This document shows, piece after piece, positions 51,753 to 60,416 of a stretch of DNA of 64,000 nt. The notes beneath the pieces were generated by a model. That model searched no databases. It worked only from the letters and a program-made list of their open reading frames with translations, and was not told where the DNA came from. The first letter of the stretch is position 1, and every line of letters begins with the position of its first letter. The DNA comes from an uncultured Lachnospiraceae bacterium (GTDB lineage: Bacteria; Bacillota; Clostridia; Lachnospirales; Lachnospiraceae). The position numbers and the translations under genes are program-made. Location: the NCBI GenBank assembly GCA_910577655.1, contig CAJTOW010000006.1, positions 5,204 through 69,203 on the forward strand. Reading direction: 5' to 3'.

Positions 51753-52131
51753 CACATCCTCTCCAGTCTGTCATTTATTGTACCAGATGCCCTTTAGCCT
51801 GGAATCATCCAAATGTCCACTTTACGCTTCTTACCCCTTTCACCGCTGTCTGCTTTTAGGGATTTCTTCCCTTTTTTGTATGTCTACTTTTCAGGTACTT
51901 CCCCCTTTTCTGTCTGTCCACAGTCTGGTAAGCAAGCCATTAACCTGTCTGTCCATTTCTTTGGATTTATCCTTTTTACAAAGCGTCTACGGTTTGGGAT
52001 TCCTTCTGTTATTTCAGGCCTAGCATTCCTATAGTATTTCCCCTAGCGGTAACTAACATTTCAGGCAATCCCTTTCTCTTGCCGTGTCCACCTTATAGGG
52101 TACATTATAATACCTGATCCCCCTGCTGTAC

Positions 52132-53859
52132 ATGACTTACGATTATAACGATATCTGCCAGGAGATCATCCCCGATGATCACTGTGTCATCAAATCCAAC
52201 TGCTGGAGCGGGGATGTGGAGATTATCCGGTCAAAAAAGGATGTTGACTGGGATGCCATGAGGGCCAAATTCCGGAAAATCTTCCAGTCAGACTGGGCTA
52301 AGATCGGGCGGGAATGGTGGTATTCCCGTATGCGGCCCTGTATTGTTGTGGAGAAGCTGCTGGAAACCAGGGAAGGGAAGTTGCCAAATGATTTCAAACT
52401 CCATTATCTAAGCGGAAAGCTGGAATTTATATACTGCTCTATTGACCGGGAGGGGGCCAATTACCGGAAGATTTATTCACCTGACTGGAAGGAACTTCCT
52501 TTTTCCTGGAATGGGGAAGCGGCGCCTCCGGATATTTCAAAGCCCAATATACCGGCACCCTCAACCCTTGCCAGGATGATTGAATTTGGCGACCGGATTG
52601 CCAGGGATCTGCCCTATGTCAGGGTGGATTATTACGATGTGGACGGGAAGCTGTACTTCGGGGAGATCACTTTATCCCATGGTTCCGGATTTGACAAGTT
52701 TATCCCGGTAGAATACGACAGACTGTATGGAGAAAAACTGACGCTGCCCACAAAGCCGGGGGAAAATATACAGAATTATCTTGAGACCTTCCACCCCTAT
52801 TCGGCACCGGCCCATGATATCTGGAGTGTGAGTGATTCGTCAAGAGGGCAGATTCTCAAGCTGGACTGGAATGAGGCCACAGTGCAGCCTTCCCAATATG
52901 TCAGGAGCCGGATCATGGAGCTGGCCCGGGACGGGAAATACTACAATTACTATCCCAATACCAACAATGTGGAACTTTTAAGGAAAATCAGCGATTACGT
53001 GGGGGTGTCGGAGCAGAATGTGCAGATATTTCCGTCCTCTGATTCTGCCCATGAATATATCGCCAGGGTATGGCTGCGCAAGGGCGACAGGTGCGGACTG
53101 GTATGGCCTGCCTATGACAATTTCCGTGCAACAGCAGAGCTTGCAGATTCGGAGGTTCTCTACTTTGATATGCCGGATTTTAAATTTGATAAAGATGTGT
53201 TCATGGAGCTGGTTCAGAGGGAGAGACCGAAGCTGGTCTATATCTGCAACCCCAACAATCCAACCGGTGAGCTTGTCCCGGAAGATACCATCGGATTTTT
53301 ATTGAAGGCAAACCCGGAGGTTTTGTTTTTAATCGACGAAGCTTATGTGGAATTTTCCGGAGGCGCCATAGATGCCTTGGTCAATGAATATGGAAATCTG
53401 ATTGTAAGCAGAACCTTTTCCAAGGCCTTTGGTCTGGCAAATTTCAGAATCGGGTACCTGGTTTCTTCCATTAACAATATCCGGCTTTTGACGGATGCCA
53501 GAAACAGCAAAAATATTTCTACTTTTGCCCAGGTAGTCGCCCTATCTGCCCTGGAGGACAGACAATCCATGGATGGATATGTGAAGCAGGTAAGGGAAGG
53601 AAGAGAGTATCTGAAAGGGGAACTGAAGAAGCTTTCCTATGTGGGAACAGTATATGACAGCACAGCCAATTTTGTGATGTTTGAACTTGAAAATAACCGG
53701 TATAAATGGAAACTGATCGAGTTTCTCAAACGAAACGGGATCTATGTACGGGATGTGGGTCAGACCGGATATATACGGGAGCATTGCGTGAGAATAACGG
53801 CTGGTACCAGGAAGCAGATGGAGACAGTTGTCAAAAAGATGAGGGAGTTTTGTTTATGA
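52132..53859 (+). CDS. 3' part of split gene: TupA-like ATP-grasp end plus class I aminotransferase
   Basis: 575 residues from a chance ATG; the native frame enters from 52113. Residues 1-205 are the C-terminal half of a TupA-like ATP-grasp (CVIKSNCWSGDVEII, IGREWWYSRMRPCIVVEKLLE, VRVDYYDVDGKLYFGEITLSHGSGFDKF). Residues about 225-575 are a class I/II PLP aminotransferase of the HisC/CobD type: YNYYPNTNNVELL, DSAHEYIARVW, YICNPNNPTGELVP, LIDEAYVEFSGG and SRTFSKAFGLANFRIGYLV with the PLP Lys. The aminotransferase half could still work; the ligase half lacks its start. Substrate unknown, perhaps an amino sugar or phospho-amino-alcohol for a glycan. Confidence 0.8.
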   Translation: MTYDYNDICQEIIPDDHCVIKSNCWSGDVEIIRSKKDVDWDAMRAKFRKIFQSDWAKIGREWWYSRMRPCIVVEKLLETREGKLPNDFKLHYLSGKLEFIYCSIDREGANYRKIYSPDWKELPFSWNGEAAPPDISKPNIPAPSTLARMIEFGDRIARDLPYVRVDYYDVDGKLYFGEITLSHGSGFDKFIPVEYDRLYGEKLTLPTKPGENIQNYLETFHPYSAPAHDIWSVSDSSRGQILKLDWNEATVQPSQYVRSRIMELARDGKYYNYYPNTNNVELLRKISDYVGVSEQNVQIFPSSDSAHEYIARVWLRKGDRCGLVWPAYDNFRATAELADSEVLYFDMPDFKFDKDVFMELVQRERPKLVYICNPNNPTGELVPEDTIGFLLKANPEVLFLIDEAYVEFSGGAIDALVNEYGNLIVSRTFSKAFGLANFRIGYLVSSINNIRLLTDARNSKNISTFAQVVALSALEDRQSMDGYVKQVREGREYLKGELKKLSYVGTVYDSTANFVMFELENNRYKWKLIEFLKRNGIYVRDVGQTGYIREHCVRITAGTRKQMETVVKKMREFCL

Positions 53860-54518
53860 AAATTGCACTCTATGATTTTTGTGATACAGTCGTCAATTTT
53901 CAGACGGCAGATGAGTATGTGTATTTTACCCAAAAGTATCTTGACCTGAAAGAATTCCGGCATACCTTCATGGATCATGAGAAGATCCGGGAGCTGTTTA
54001 TCGATGACTGGAAGACAAATAAAGGAGCTATTTTATACCAGTTAAGAGGGATCAGAAGGAGTGCCCTTGAGGATGCGGCAAAACAGTTTTATACAGAGAA
54101 AATTCTGCCGAATATCTATGAACCAATTGTGGCTGGGATGAAAAGCCACCGTGAAGACGGGTATGATATTTATATTGTAAGTGCAGGATATAGTATCTAT
54201 CTGGATTTTTTTGCAGAGGATTTTGGTGTCAAGGGCGTCGTGGCCAATGACTTTCTGTATCAGGATGATCTGTTTACCGGGAAGCTGTGCAGGGATGACT
54301 GCTATGGAGAAGAGAAGGTCCGGCGCCTGGATGGGCTGTTTGGCAAATGCAGCATAGAGCATTCCATAAGCTACTCAGATAGCATATCGGATCTGCCGCT
54401 GCTTAAATGGACGGATAAAGGGGTGGTTGTTTCAAGGAATGTCCGGCGGCCGTGGGTAAAGGAAAACGGGCTGGAGGATTTTGTTTTGGCGGAATGGGCG
54501 CGGAAGCAGGAGGGATAA
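53856..54518 (+). CDS. HAD-IB type phosphatase
   Basis: 220 residues from the ATG at 53856, which overlaps the aminotransferase stop as ATGA (GGAG upstream). HAD superfamily: ALYDFCDTVVNF (the nucleophile Asp, with Phe-Cys where DxD often has Asp-Gly), IVSAGYSIYLDFFAEDFGV, and SYSDSISDLPLLKW with the late acidic pair. Resembles phosphoserine phosphatase/HAD-IB proteins. Coupled translation with the HisC-like aminotransferase suggests it removes phosphate from the same intermediate, as in amino-alcohol synthesis. Substrate not known. Confidence 0.8.
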   Translation: MKIALYDFCDTVVNFQTADEYVYFTQKYLDLKEFRHTFMDHEKIRELFIDDWKTNKGAILYQLRGIRRSALEDAAKQFYTEKILPNIYEPIVAGMKSHREDGYDIYIVSAGYSIYLDFFAEDFGVKGVVANDFLYQDDLFTGKLCRDDCYGEEKVRRLDGLFGKCSIEHSISYSDSISDLPLLKWTDKGVVVSRNVRRPWVKENGLEDFVLAEWARKQEG

Positions 54519-54553
54519 AGCAGCATACTTATAGAAATCTGCTAAAAGCAGAC

Positions 54554-54602
54554 CCCCAAAATACAGAAGTCGCTACATTCAGACAACTGTATTTTGGGGT
54601 TT
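54554..54602 (+). terminator. Terminator after the HAD gene
   Basis: CCCCAAAATACAG (54554-54566) and CTGTATTTTGGGG (54587-54599) form a perfect 13-bp stem followed by TTTG. The weak T-run makes bidirectional use possible. Confidence 0.65.
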
Positions 54603-54630
54603 GACGTAGATTTGGGCATACAGCCATTTA

Positions 54631-54709
54631 GAGCGTGTTTGAAAATTCATTCCCGGCGTCCCACAAAGTGGAACGCACAGCTACCGGAAAGCAATTTTCA
54701 AACACGCTC
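54631..54709. mobile_element. MITE-like element, 79 bp
   Basis: Ends GAGCGTGTTTGAAAATT and AATTTTCAAACACGCTC are a perfect 17-bp inverted repeat. TA stands on the left (54629-54630) and TG on the right. Shorter interior than the 37706 copy, with CCCACAAAGTGGAACGCAC in common. Confidence 0.75.
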
Positions 54710-54763
54710 TGGAATCGCTTCGTGATTCAGGATGTCTTTTGACAGAGCTGGTCGGAATCTGTG

Positions 54764-56651
54764 TCAGCTGTCCTCCAGCACCACCACCTCAAACGGCCGC
54801 AGCTGCAGACATCTGCCGACTGTTCCTTCACTGATTTTGTGTTCACCTTTGTCTCTGGTTTGATCTCCAGTCCTATGTGCATCTCTGTTTTCTGTCCCAT
54901 CCCCAACTCTAAGATCTGCCCCGTCTTCAATGATTCGGGGAGTTCCATGGTAATTTCCCAGAAGCTTCTGGTACCGGGCCCAGGCTGGGGCGGCGGGGAT
55001 GGAAAGGTCTCTGGCGGTGAGGCTGCACAGAACTACCAGTTTTTTTGTCTTCTGCTGCCTGGTGCAGGCAGGCGGATCCGCGGAAAGCTTGTCAGCAGAA
55101 CCGATATTAAAAGGCTCCAAAGCCGGAAATGATTCCTCCGGAGATGAGCCGCCTTCCTGGTTATCTCCGGTTCCCCCATCCAGAATCCGCTCATACGCCA
55201 GCACATCCGGGTTATCCTCCTCCAAAAAGGCGATCCGCCCTTGGGAGATGACCTTTTTCTCTTTCCGCAGTGTGATCAGTCTTTTATAGAAGGCATGGAC
55301 GGAGTCGCTGTGGTCTTTCTGGTTTTCCACATTGATTGTCTGATAATTGTCTGTGATTCCGATCCAGGGGGTGCCAGTGGTGAAGCCGGCATGTTCTTTT
55401 GCAGACCACTGCATGGGTGTGCGGCTGTTGTCCCGGGAGCGGGCGGCCAGGATCTTTAGGGCCTCCCTGCGGGTCTTTCCCTGGTTCAGGAGGATCTGGT
55501 AGTAGTTGAGGCTTTCCACGTCCCGGTACTGGGAAATGTCCTGGAAGTGGGCATTGGTCATGCCCAGCTCCTCTCCCTGGAAAATGTAGGGAGTGCCCCG
55601 CATCAGGTGGATGGCGGCGGCCAGCATTTTCGCAGATTCTTTCCAGTATTGTCCCTCGTCGCCCAGGCGGGAGACGATCCGGGGCTGGTCATGGTTGCAC
55701 CAGAAGAGGGCATTCCAGCCGCCGCCTTTTTCCATGCCCAGCTGCCATTTCTGGAACAGCTTTTTTAAGGCCATCCGGCTCCATGAGACTCCATTTGTCC
55801 CCGTTCTGGTAGTCAGTCTTTAAGTGGTGGAAATTGAAGCACATGGACAGCTCTTGTTCTCCGGGGCTGGAGTAGCGGATGCAGTTGTCCAGGGTGGTGG
55901 AGGACATTTCCCCTACCGTTACCATTTCCCCGATTCCCGTATCACGGACCAGCTCCTTGAGATAGTCGTGGATGCGGGGACCGTCGGAGTAGAAGCGGCG
56001 GCCGTCCCCGGCCGGATCGTCCTGGAGGATCTCCGGCTTGGAGACCAGGTTGATCACGTCGAACCGGAAGCCACGGACACCTTTGTCCTTCCAGAAACGG
56101 ATGACGGCTTTTAACTCCTCACGGACCCTGGGATTATCCCAGTTTAAGTCTGCCTGGGTCACGTCGAACAGGTGGAGATACCATTTGCCGAGGGCAGGGA
56201 CGTACTCCCAGGCAGGGCCGCCAAACTTGGACTGCCAGTTGGTGGGGCAGTGGTCCGGGGTGCCCTCCCGGAACATGTAGTAGTCCTGGTATTCTTTCTC
56301 CCCGGCCAGGGCTTTCCGGAACCAGGGGTGGCTGGTGGAGGTGTGGTTAAATACCATATCCAGCATGATGCCCATGCCCCGTCTGCCGCTTTCGGCGATC
56401 AGCTCCTCCATGTGGGCCATGGTGCCAAAACGGGGGTCAATGGCGCAGTAGTCTGCCACGTCGTATCCGTTGTCCCTCTGGGGGGAGGGGAAAACCGGGG
56501 TGAGCCACAGATAGTCCACGCCCAGGTCAGCCAGATAGTCCAGCTGTTCCAGGATGCCGCCCAGGTCCCCGAAGCCGTCGCCATTGGAATCCTTGAAGGA
56601 TTTGGGGTAGATCTGGTATATGACCTTGTCGCTGAATGATTCTGTATTCAT
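54764..56651 (-). pseudogene. treC: Frameshifted trehalose-6-phosphate hydrolase
   Basis: GH13 alpha-phosphotrehalase spread over two frames. First frame from the ATG at 56651: VIYQIYPKSFKDSNGDGFGDL, DMVFNHTSTSHPWFRKAL, GVRGFRFDVINLVSKPEIL (nucleophile Asp) and VTVGEMSSTTLDNCIRY (acid Glu). After LMEPD near 55775 the frame shifts to MALKKLFQKW, then ALFWCNHDQPRIVSRLGDEG (last acidic residue), YIFQGEELGMTNAHF. The local sequence fits a 5-bp loss at a TGGAT repeat; this is inferred. The C-terminal region is longer than usual, with a Gly/Ser/Glu-rich insert. A disrupted treC beside an intact treB and treR is odd. A sequencing error is possible. Confidence 0.85.
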
Positions 56652-56681
56652 AATTTGATATGTTCCTTTCCATTGATTATT

Positions 56682-58094
56682 TTATCCGAGCTTCCGTTTT
56701 CCGATGACAATTGTCAGCACCAGGGGGATCACCACCGCGATCACCATGCACAGTGCAAAGCTTGCCATGTGCTGGGGCTGGATGGAGAGGATGCCGGGGA
56801 GGCCGCCGACTCCGATGGCATTGGCGGTGGTGGAGGTGGCTACACAGACAATGGCTGCCATGGCAGAGCCGATCATGCCGCAGACAAAGGGGAAGCCGTG
56901 TTTTAAGTTGACACCGAATATGGCTGGCTCGGTGACGCCCAGGTAGCAGGAAATGCCGGCGGGAACATTGACCTCCTGGGCTTCGGCATTCTTCCTCTGG
57001 AGGATCATCATGCCTGCTACTGCGGAGCCCTGGGCGATGTTGGATAGGGCGATCATGGGCCACAGCATGGTGCCGCCGTAATCGGCGATGAGCTGTAAAT
57101 CAATGGCATTGGACATGTGGTGCAGACCGGTGATTACAAGGGGTGCGTAGACCAGGCCGAACAGTGCGCCGAATACTACCTTGAAGGAGCCGGTGATGCC
57201 TGCGTATACTACTGCGGAGATGGCCGAACCGATCTTCCAGCCGATGGGGCCCAGGACAAAGTGGGAGGCCATGACAGCCAGCAGGAGGCTGCAGAAGGGC
57301 ACCACGATCATGGATACCACCTGGGGTGTGATCCGGCGGAAGAATTTCTCCAGATAGGCCAGGGTGAAGGCGGCCAGTACAGCGGGGATCACCTGGGCCT
57401 GGTAGCCGATCATGTTGACCTGGAAGAATCCGAAATTCCATTTTGGAATGTCTGCGGCAGCGGTGCCTGCCACTGCGTAGGCGTTTAACAGCTGGCCGGA
57501 TACCAGAGTCAGGCCCAGGACGATTCCAAGCATCTGGGTGGTGCCCATCTTCTTTGTCACGGACCAGCAGATACCAACGGGCAGCATGTGGAACACGGCT
57601 TCTCCGATGAGCCATAAGAAGCTGTCAATGCCAGACCAGAACTGACTGATATCACACAGTGTTTTCGTGCCGTTTTCAAATAGGTACATGCTGTCGATAC
57701 AGTTGCGGAAGCCCAGGATCAGGCCGCCGGTGATGATGGCCGGAATCAGGGGAGCGAAGATCTCCGCCAGGGCGGTAACGATCCGCTGGAGCACGTTCTG
57801 GTTCTTCTTGGCGGCCTGCTTTACCGCATCCCTGGAGCCGCCTTCGATGCCTGCCTCCTTGATGAAATCATTGTAAAAATCAGATACCGTGTTGCCGATG
57901 ATCACCTGGAACTGGCCGGACTGGGTGAAGCTTCCCTTTACCACCTTCATGGCTCCGATGGCGGGGACATCCGCCTTTGCCGGGTCTGCCAGGGCAAACC
58001 GCATCCGGGTCATACAGTGTGAAACTGCCGCGATATTTTCCTTCCCGCCTACCAGGTTCAGAAGCTCTTTTGCATCCTCTGAATACTTACCCAT
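56682..58094 (-). CDS. treB: PTS trehalose transporter EIIBC
   Basis: 470 residues. EIIB at residues 1-85 with the phosphorylated Cys (AAVSHCMTRMRFALADP), then a roughly ten-helix EIIC domain (IFAPLIPAIITGGLILGFRNCIDSMYLF, WSVTKKMGTTQMLGIVLGLTLVSGQLLN, PLVITGLHHMSNAIDLQLI, CYLGVTEPAIFGVNLKHGFPFVCGMIG). It imports trehalose as trehalose 6-phosphate, the treC substrate. EIIA is supplied elsewhere. It has a promoter with TreR-type operators (58128-58214) and is 30 bp ahead of treC. Confidence 0.93.
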   Translation of the reverse strand: MGKYSEDAKELLNLVGGKENIAAVSHCMTRMRFALADPAKADVPAIGAMKVVKGSFTQSGQFQVIIGNTVSDFYNDFIKEAGIEGGSRDAVKQAAKKNQNVLQRIVTALAEIFAPLIPAIITGGLILGFRNCIDSMYLFENGTKTLCDISQFWSGIDSFLWLIGEAVFHMLPVGICWSVTKKMGTTQMLGIVLGLTLVSGQLLNAYAVAGTAAADIPKWNFGFFQVNMIGYQAQVIPAVLAAFTLAYLEKFFRRITPQVVSMIVVPFCSLLLAVMASHFVLGPIGWKIGSAISAVVYAGITGSFKVVFGALFGLVYAPLVITGLHHMSNAIDLQLIADYGGTMLWPMIALSNIAQGSAVAGMMILQRKNAEAQEVNVPAGISCYLGVTEPAIFGVNLKHGFPFVCGMIGSAMAAIVCVATSTTANAIGVGGLPGILSIQPQHMASFALCMVIAVVIPLVLTIVIGKRKLG

Positions 58095-58127
58095 GATTGT
58101 TCCCTCCGTTTTTTGAATGTTTTAAAT

Positions 58128-58214
58128 TTGTTTAAACAAGTTATGTATTATATATACAATACTTGTTTAAACAAGTCAATGATTTTTGAAAAGAAAATAA
58201 ATTTGTTCAAACAA
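58128..58214 (-). promoter_or_regulatory. treB promoter with three TreR-type operators
   Basis: TTGTTTAAACAA occurs perfectly at 58128-58139 and 58163-58174, and TTGTTCAAACAA at 58203-58214. On the minus strand a TTGACT (58174-58179), 17 bp, TATATA (58151-58156) promoter sits between the first two, with the -35 box abutting the second operator. This is a classical repressor layout for divergent treB/treR. Confidence 0.8.
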
Positions 58215-58244
58215 GCTGAGGGGTTTTTTCCAGAGCGTACCCTT

Positions 58245-58271
58245 TGGAACAACTCTCCCGTGAATAGTAAC
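58245..58271 (-). repeat. GTTCACGGG dispersed repeat, copy 3
   Basis: Minus strand TTACTATTCACGGGAGAGTT then GTTCC. Family listed under 21960. Confidence 0.5.
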
Positions 58272-58421
58272 TAATAAATATAAGTAAGAACGGAAAAATG
58301 GAAGATTTGACTTGCAGGTCAGCTGGGGGTATAATAGCTTTGCCGGCTGCTTCTTTTCTTTTATGAAATGGTGTGGCAAAGGATTCCGGGACATAAAGGG
58401 ATACGGGAGGAAGAGGAACAG

Positions 58422-59147
58422 ATGCCTAAAAGTATCTACGAGAACATTTACAGAGACTTAAAGCAGAAGATAGAAGAGAATACCTACACCTATCAGGAGC
58501 TGCTGCCGCCGGAGAATGTGCTGGTGCAGACCTATGGCTGTTCCCGCAATACCCTGCGCAGGGCAGTGGGGCGCCTGGTGACCGACGGGTATGTGCAGAC
58601 CATGCAGGGGAAGGGAGTCCGGAATATCTACCGGCCTGTGGACCAGACCGCCTTTACCATCGGGGAGATCGAGAGCTTCCGGGAGTCAGCCCTCAGAAAC
58701 GGCCAGAAGCCCCGGACCCAGGTGCTTCTGTTCACCGAGCTTTCCTTAAATGGGCACCAGGCGGTCGTCACCGGATTCCAGCCGGGAACCCGGGTCTGTT
58801 ATATCCAGCGGCTTCATTATCTGGATGACCTGCCCCTGATCATCAACCACAATTATTTCCTGAAAGAGGCGGTTCCCGGACTTACCAGGGAGATCGCGGA
58901 GGCCTCCATCTATGAGTATCTGGAACAGACTCTGGGGATGACCATCGTCAACAGCAAGCGGGTCATGACCGTGGAGAAGATCACGGAGATTGACGAGAAA
59001 TATCTGAACCTCAATGCGGAGGACTACAACTGTCTGGCCGTGGTCAGCAGCCAGACCTACAATGGGGACGGGGTCATGTTCGAGTATACCCAGTCCAGAC
59101 ATAGGCCGGATTATTTCCGGTTCTATGAAAATGCGGTGAGAAGGTGA
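58422..59147 (+). CDS. treR: GntR family trehalose operon repressor
   Basis: 241 residues from the ATG at 58422 (GGGAGG and AGAGGAAC upstream). Winged helix (SIYENIYRDLKQKIEEN, PPENVLVQTYGCSRNTLRRAVGRLVTDGYVQTMQGKG) and a UTRA effector domain (residues 85-240; TGFQPGTRVCYIQRLHYLDDLPLIINHNYFLKE, YEYTQSRHRPDYFRF). By synteny it is the TreR regulator, expected to release DNA on binding trehalose 6-phosphate. It is divergent from treB across the operator region. Function by context and family. Confidence 0.9.
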   Translation: MPKSIYENIYRDLKQKIEENTYTYQELLPPENVLVQTYGCSRNTLRRAVGRLVTDGYVQTMQGKGVRNIYRPVDQTAFTIGEIESFRESALRNGQKPRTQVLLFTELSLNGHQAVVTGFQPGTRVCYIQRLHYLDDLPLIINHNYFLKEAVPGLTREIAEASIYEYLEQTLGMTIVNSKRVMTVEKITEIDEKYLNLNAEDYNCLAVVSSQTYNGDGVMFEYTQSRHRPDYFRFYENAVRR

Positions 59148-59237
59148 CAGTTCAGATATGGAGTATAATGGAGATGGGATTTTTAACAGGTATTCATTTC
59201 AACAAGGTGGGGGTACTTAGAAAGGACGATTTTTCCC

Positions 59238-59266
59238 TTGACTTCCCTGCAAATCCATGATATCCT
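59238..59266 (+). promoter_or_regulatory. rplU operon promoter
   Basis: TTGACT (59238-59243), 17 bp, TATCCT (59261-59266). It drives the rplU-prp-rpmA unit. Confidence 0.7.
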
Positions 59267-59271
59267 ATACA

Positions 59272-59359
59272 AGTATGCCGCACAATGAGGTTGCAAAGTT
59301 CCGGGCAGACAGCTTCCGGGACACCAAAGTTGGCGAGTAATGATAATAGGAGGTGCCAT
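59272..59359 (+). ncRNA. rplU 5' leader, candidate L21 leader RNA
   Basis: About 88 nt from the likely transcription start to the rplU ATG, containing GTTCCGGG and CTTCCGGGACACCAAAGTTGG segments, TTGGCGAGTAATGATAATAGGAGG at the end. Firmicutes often carry an L21-type leader here. A covariance search would decide; no clear fold was derived by eye. Confidence 0.35.
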
Positions 59360-59668
59360 ATGTACGCGATTATTGCAACAGGTGGTAAGCAGTACAGAGT
59401 AGCAGAAGGCGATATCATTAAGGTAGAAAAACTTGGTGTAGACGCTGGCGAAACCGTTACGTTTGACCAGGTTCTTGCTGTAAACAACGGAGAGTTATCC
59501 ATCGGATGCCCGACTGTAGCCGGGGCGACTGTTACCGCGACCGTAGTGAAGGAAGCGAAGGACAGAAAAGTCATTGTCTACAAGTATAAGAGAAAAACCG
59601 GTTATCACAAGAAGAACGGCCACAGACAGCTGTACACCCAGGTCAAGATCGACAAGATCAATGCCTGA
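59360..59668 (+). CDS. rplU: Large ribosomal subunit protein L21
   Basis: 102 residues from the ATG at 59360 with AGGAGG five bases ahead; an in-frame ATG at 59285 lies in the leader and is rejected. MYAIIATGGKQYRVAEGDIIKVEKL and VIVYKYKRKTGYHKKNGHRQLYT are the L21 signatures. It binds 23S rRNA in the 50S subunit. First gene of rplU-prp-rpmA, the usual Firmicute order. Confidence 0.97.
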   Translation: MYAIIATGGKQYRVAEGDIIKVEKLGVDAGETVTFDQVLAVNNGELSIGCPTVAGATVTATVVKEAKDRKVIVYKYKRKTGYHKKNGHRQLYTQVKIDKINA

Positions 59669-59670
59669 GC

Positions 59671-60003
59671 ATGATTACGGTTTCTGTATCCCGTGATTCT
59701 GAAAGAGATGTATATACCGGGATTGATCTGGCCGGACATGCCGGATATGCCGACTATGGTCAGGACATTATCTGTGCGGCGGTTTCCGCTCTGGCCCTGA
59801 ATATGGCAAATTCCGTTGGGGAATTCACCCATGACCGGTTTGATGCCGGATCCGAGGAGGAGACGGGGCATTTCTGGTTCCGTTTTACGGATCATATCAG
59901 TTCAGAATCGAGACTCCTGATGCACTCCCTTGTTCTGGGACTTCAGAACATCCAGAGTGCCTATGGAAAACAATATATCAAAATTCGAATCAAGGAGGTG
60001 TAA
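59671..60003 (+). CDS. prp: Ribosomal-processing cysteine protease Prp
   Basis: 110 residues. YsxB/Prp family: GHAGYADYGQDIICAAVSAL supplies His23 and Cys35. It cuts the N-terminal extension from ribosomal protein L27, made by the next gene. Its ATG lies 2 bp after rplU with a weak ribosome site, so translation is likely coupled. Essential in Staphylococcus; expected to be so here by family. Confidence 0.93.
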   Translation: MITVSVSRDSERDVYTGIDLAGHAGYADYGQDIICAAVSALALNMANSVGEFTHDRFDAGSEEETGHFWFRFTDHISSESRLLMHSLVLGLQNIQSAYGKQYIKIRIKEV

Positions 60004-60006
60004 GTG

Positions 60007-60297
60007 ATGTTTAAGATGAACCTTCAGTTATTTGCTCATAAGAAAGGTGTTGGCTCTACCAAGAACGGCAGGGATTCCGAGTCCAAGAGACTGGGCGCCA
60101 AGAGAGCAGACGGACAGTTCGTGCTGGCTGGCAACATTCTGTACAGACAGCGTGGTACCAAGATCCATCCGGGTCTCAATGTAGGCCGCGGCGGAGATGA
60201 TACTCTGTATGCAAAGGCAGATGGGATCGTGAGATTCGAGAGAAAGGGCAGAGACAAAAAGCAGGTTTCTGTTTATCCGAGAACCATCAGCGAATAA
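60007..60297 (+). CDS. rpmA: Large ribosomal subunit protein L27 with cleavable extension
   Basis: 96 residues from the ATG at 60007 (GGAGG eight bases ahead). The protein begins [19 protein letters not shown]; the nine residues before AHKKG form the Prp-cleaved prepeptide (cut after LQLF). The rest ([31 protein letters not shown]) is standard L27. Mature L27 reaches the peptidyl-transferase centre, so correct processing matters. Confidence 0.96.
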   Translation: MFKMNLQLFAHKKGVGSTKNGRDSESKRLGAKRADGQFVLAGNILYRQRGTKIHPGLNVGRGGDDTLYAKADGIVRFERKGRDKKQVSVYPRTISE

Positions 60298-60416
60298 TGC
60301 GGCAGCATCCGGACGTGCCTCTGCACGTTACAGCTTGAACGTAATGCATGAACTATGACGGGCTTCATACTGATTCTGGTATGGAGCCTTTTTTCACTGA
60401 AAGGACGGTTACCAGT

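Larger units (their letters stand above)
50136..52108 (-). mobile_element. IS3-type insertion sequence, 1973 bp, with AATA target repeat
   Basis: Encodes OrfA (51752-51327) and OrfB (51327-50332) on the minus strand plus a 45-residue ORF. Identical AATA lies on both sides (50132-50135 and 52109-52112), and the ends TGAATTGTACCC and ATAATGTACCC (read inward) are similar. Excision of the element plus one AATA restores the host frame exactly (GEEYLIPLLY), which fixes both borders. The 350 bp ahead of OrfA hold repeated TGTCCAC-like strings. The element appears complete and recent. Confidence 0.88.

Noticed and set aside
51679..52034. Hydrophobic plus-strand frames in the IS upstream region
   Set aside because: They arise from T/C-rich non-coding DNA of the IS and show no family, start site or coding pattern.
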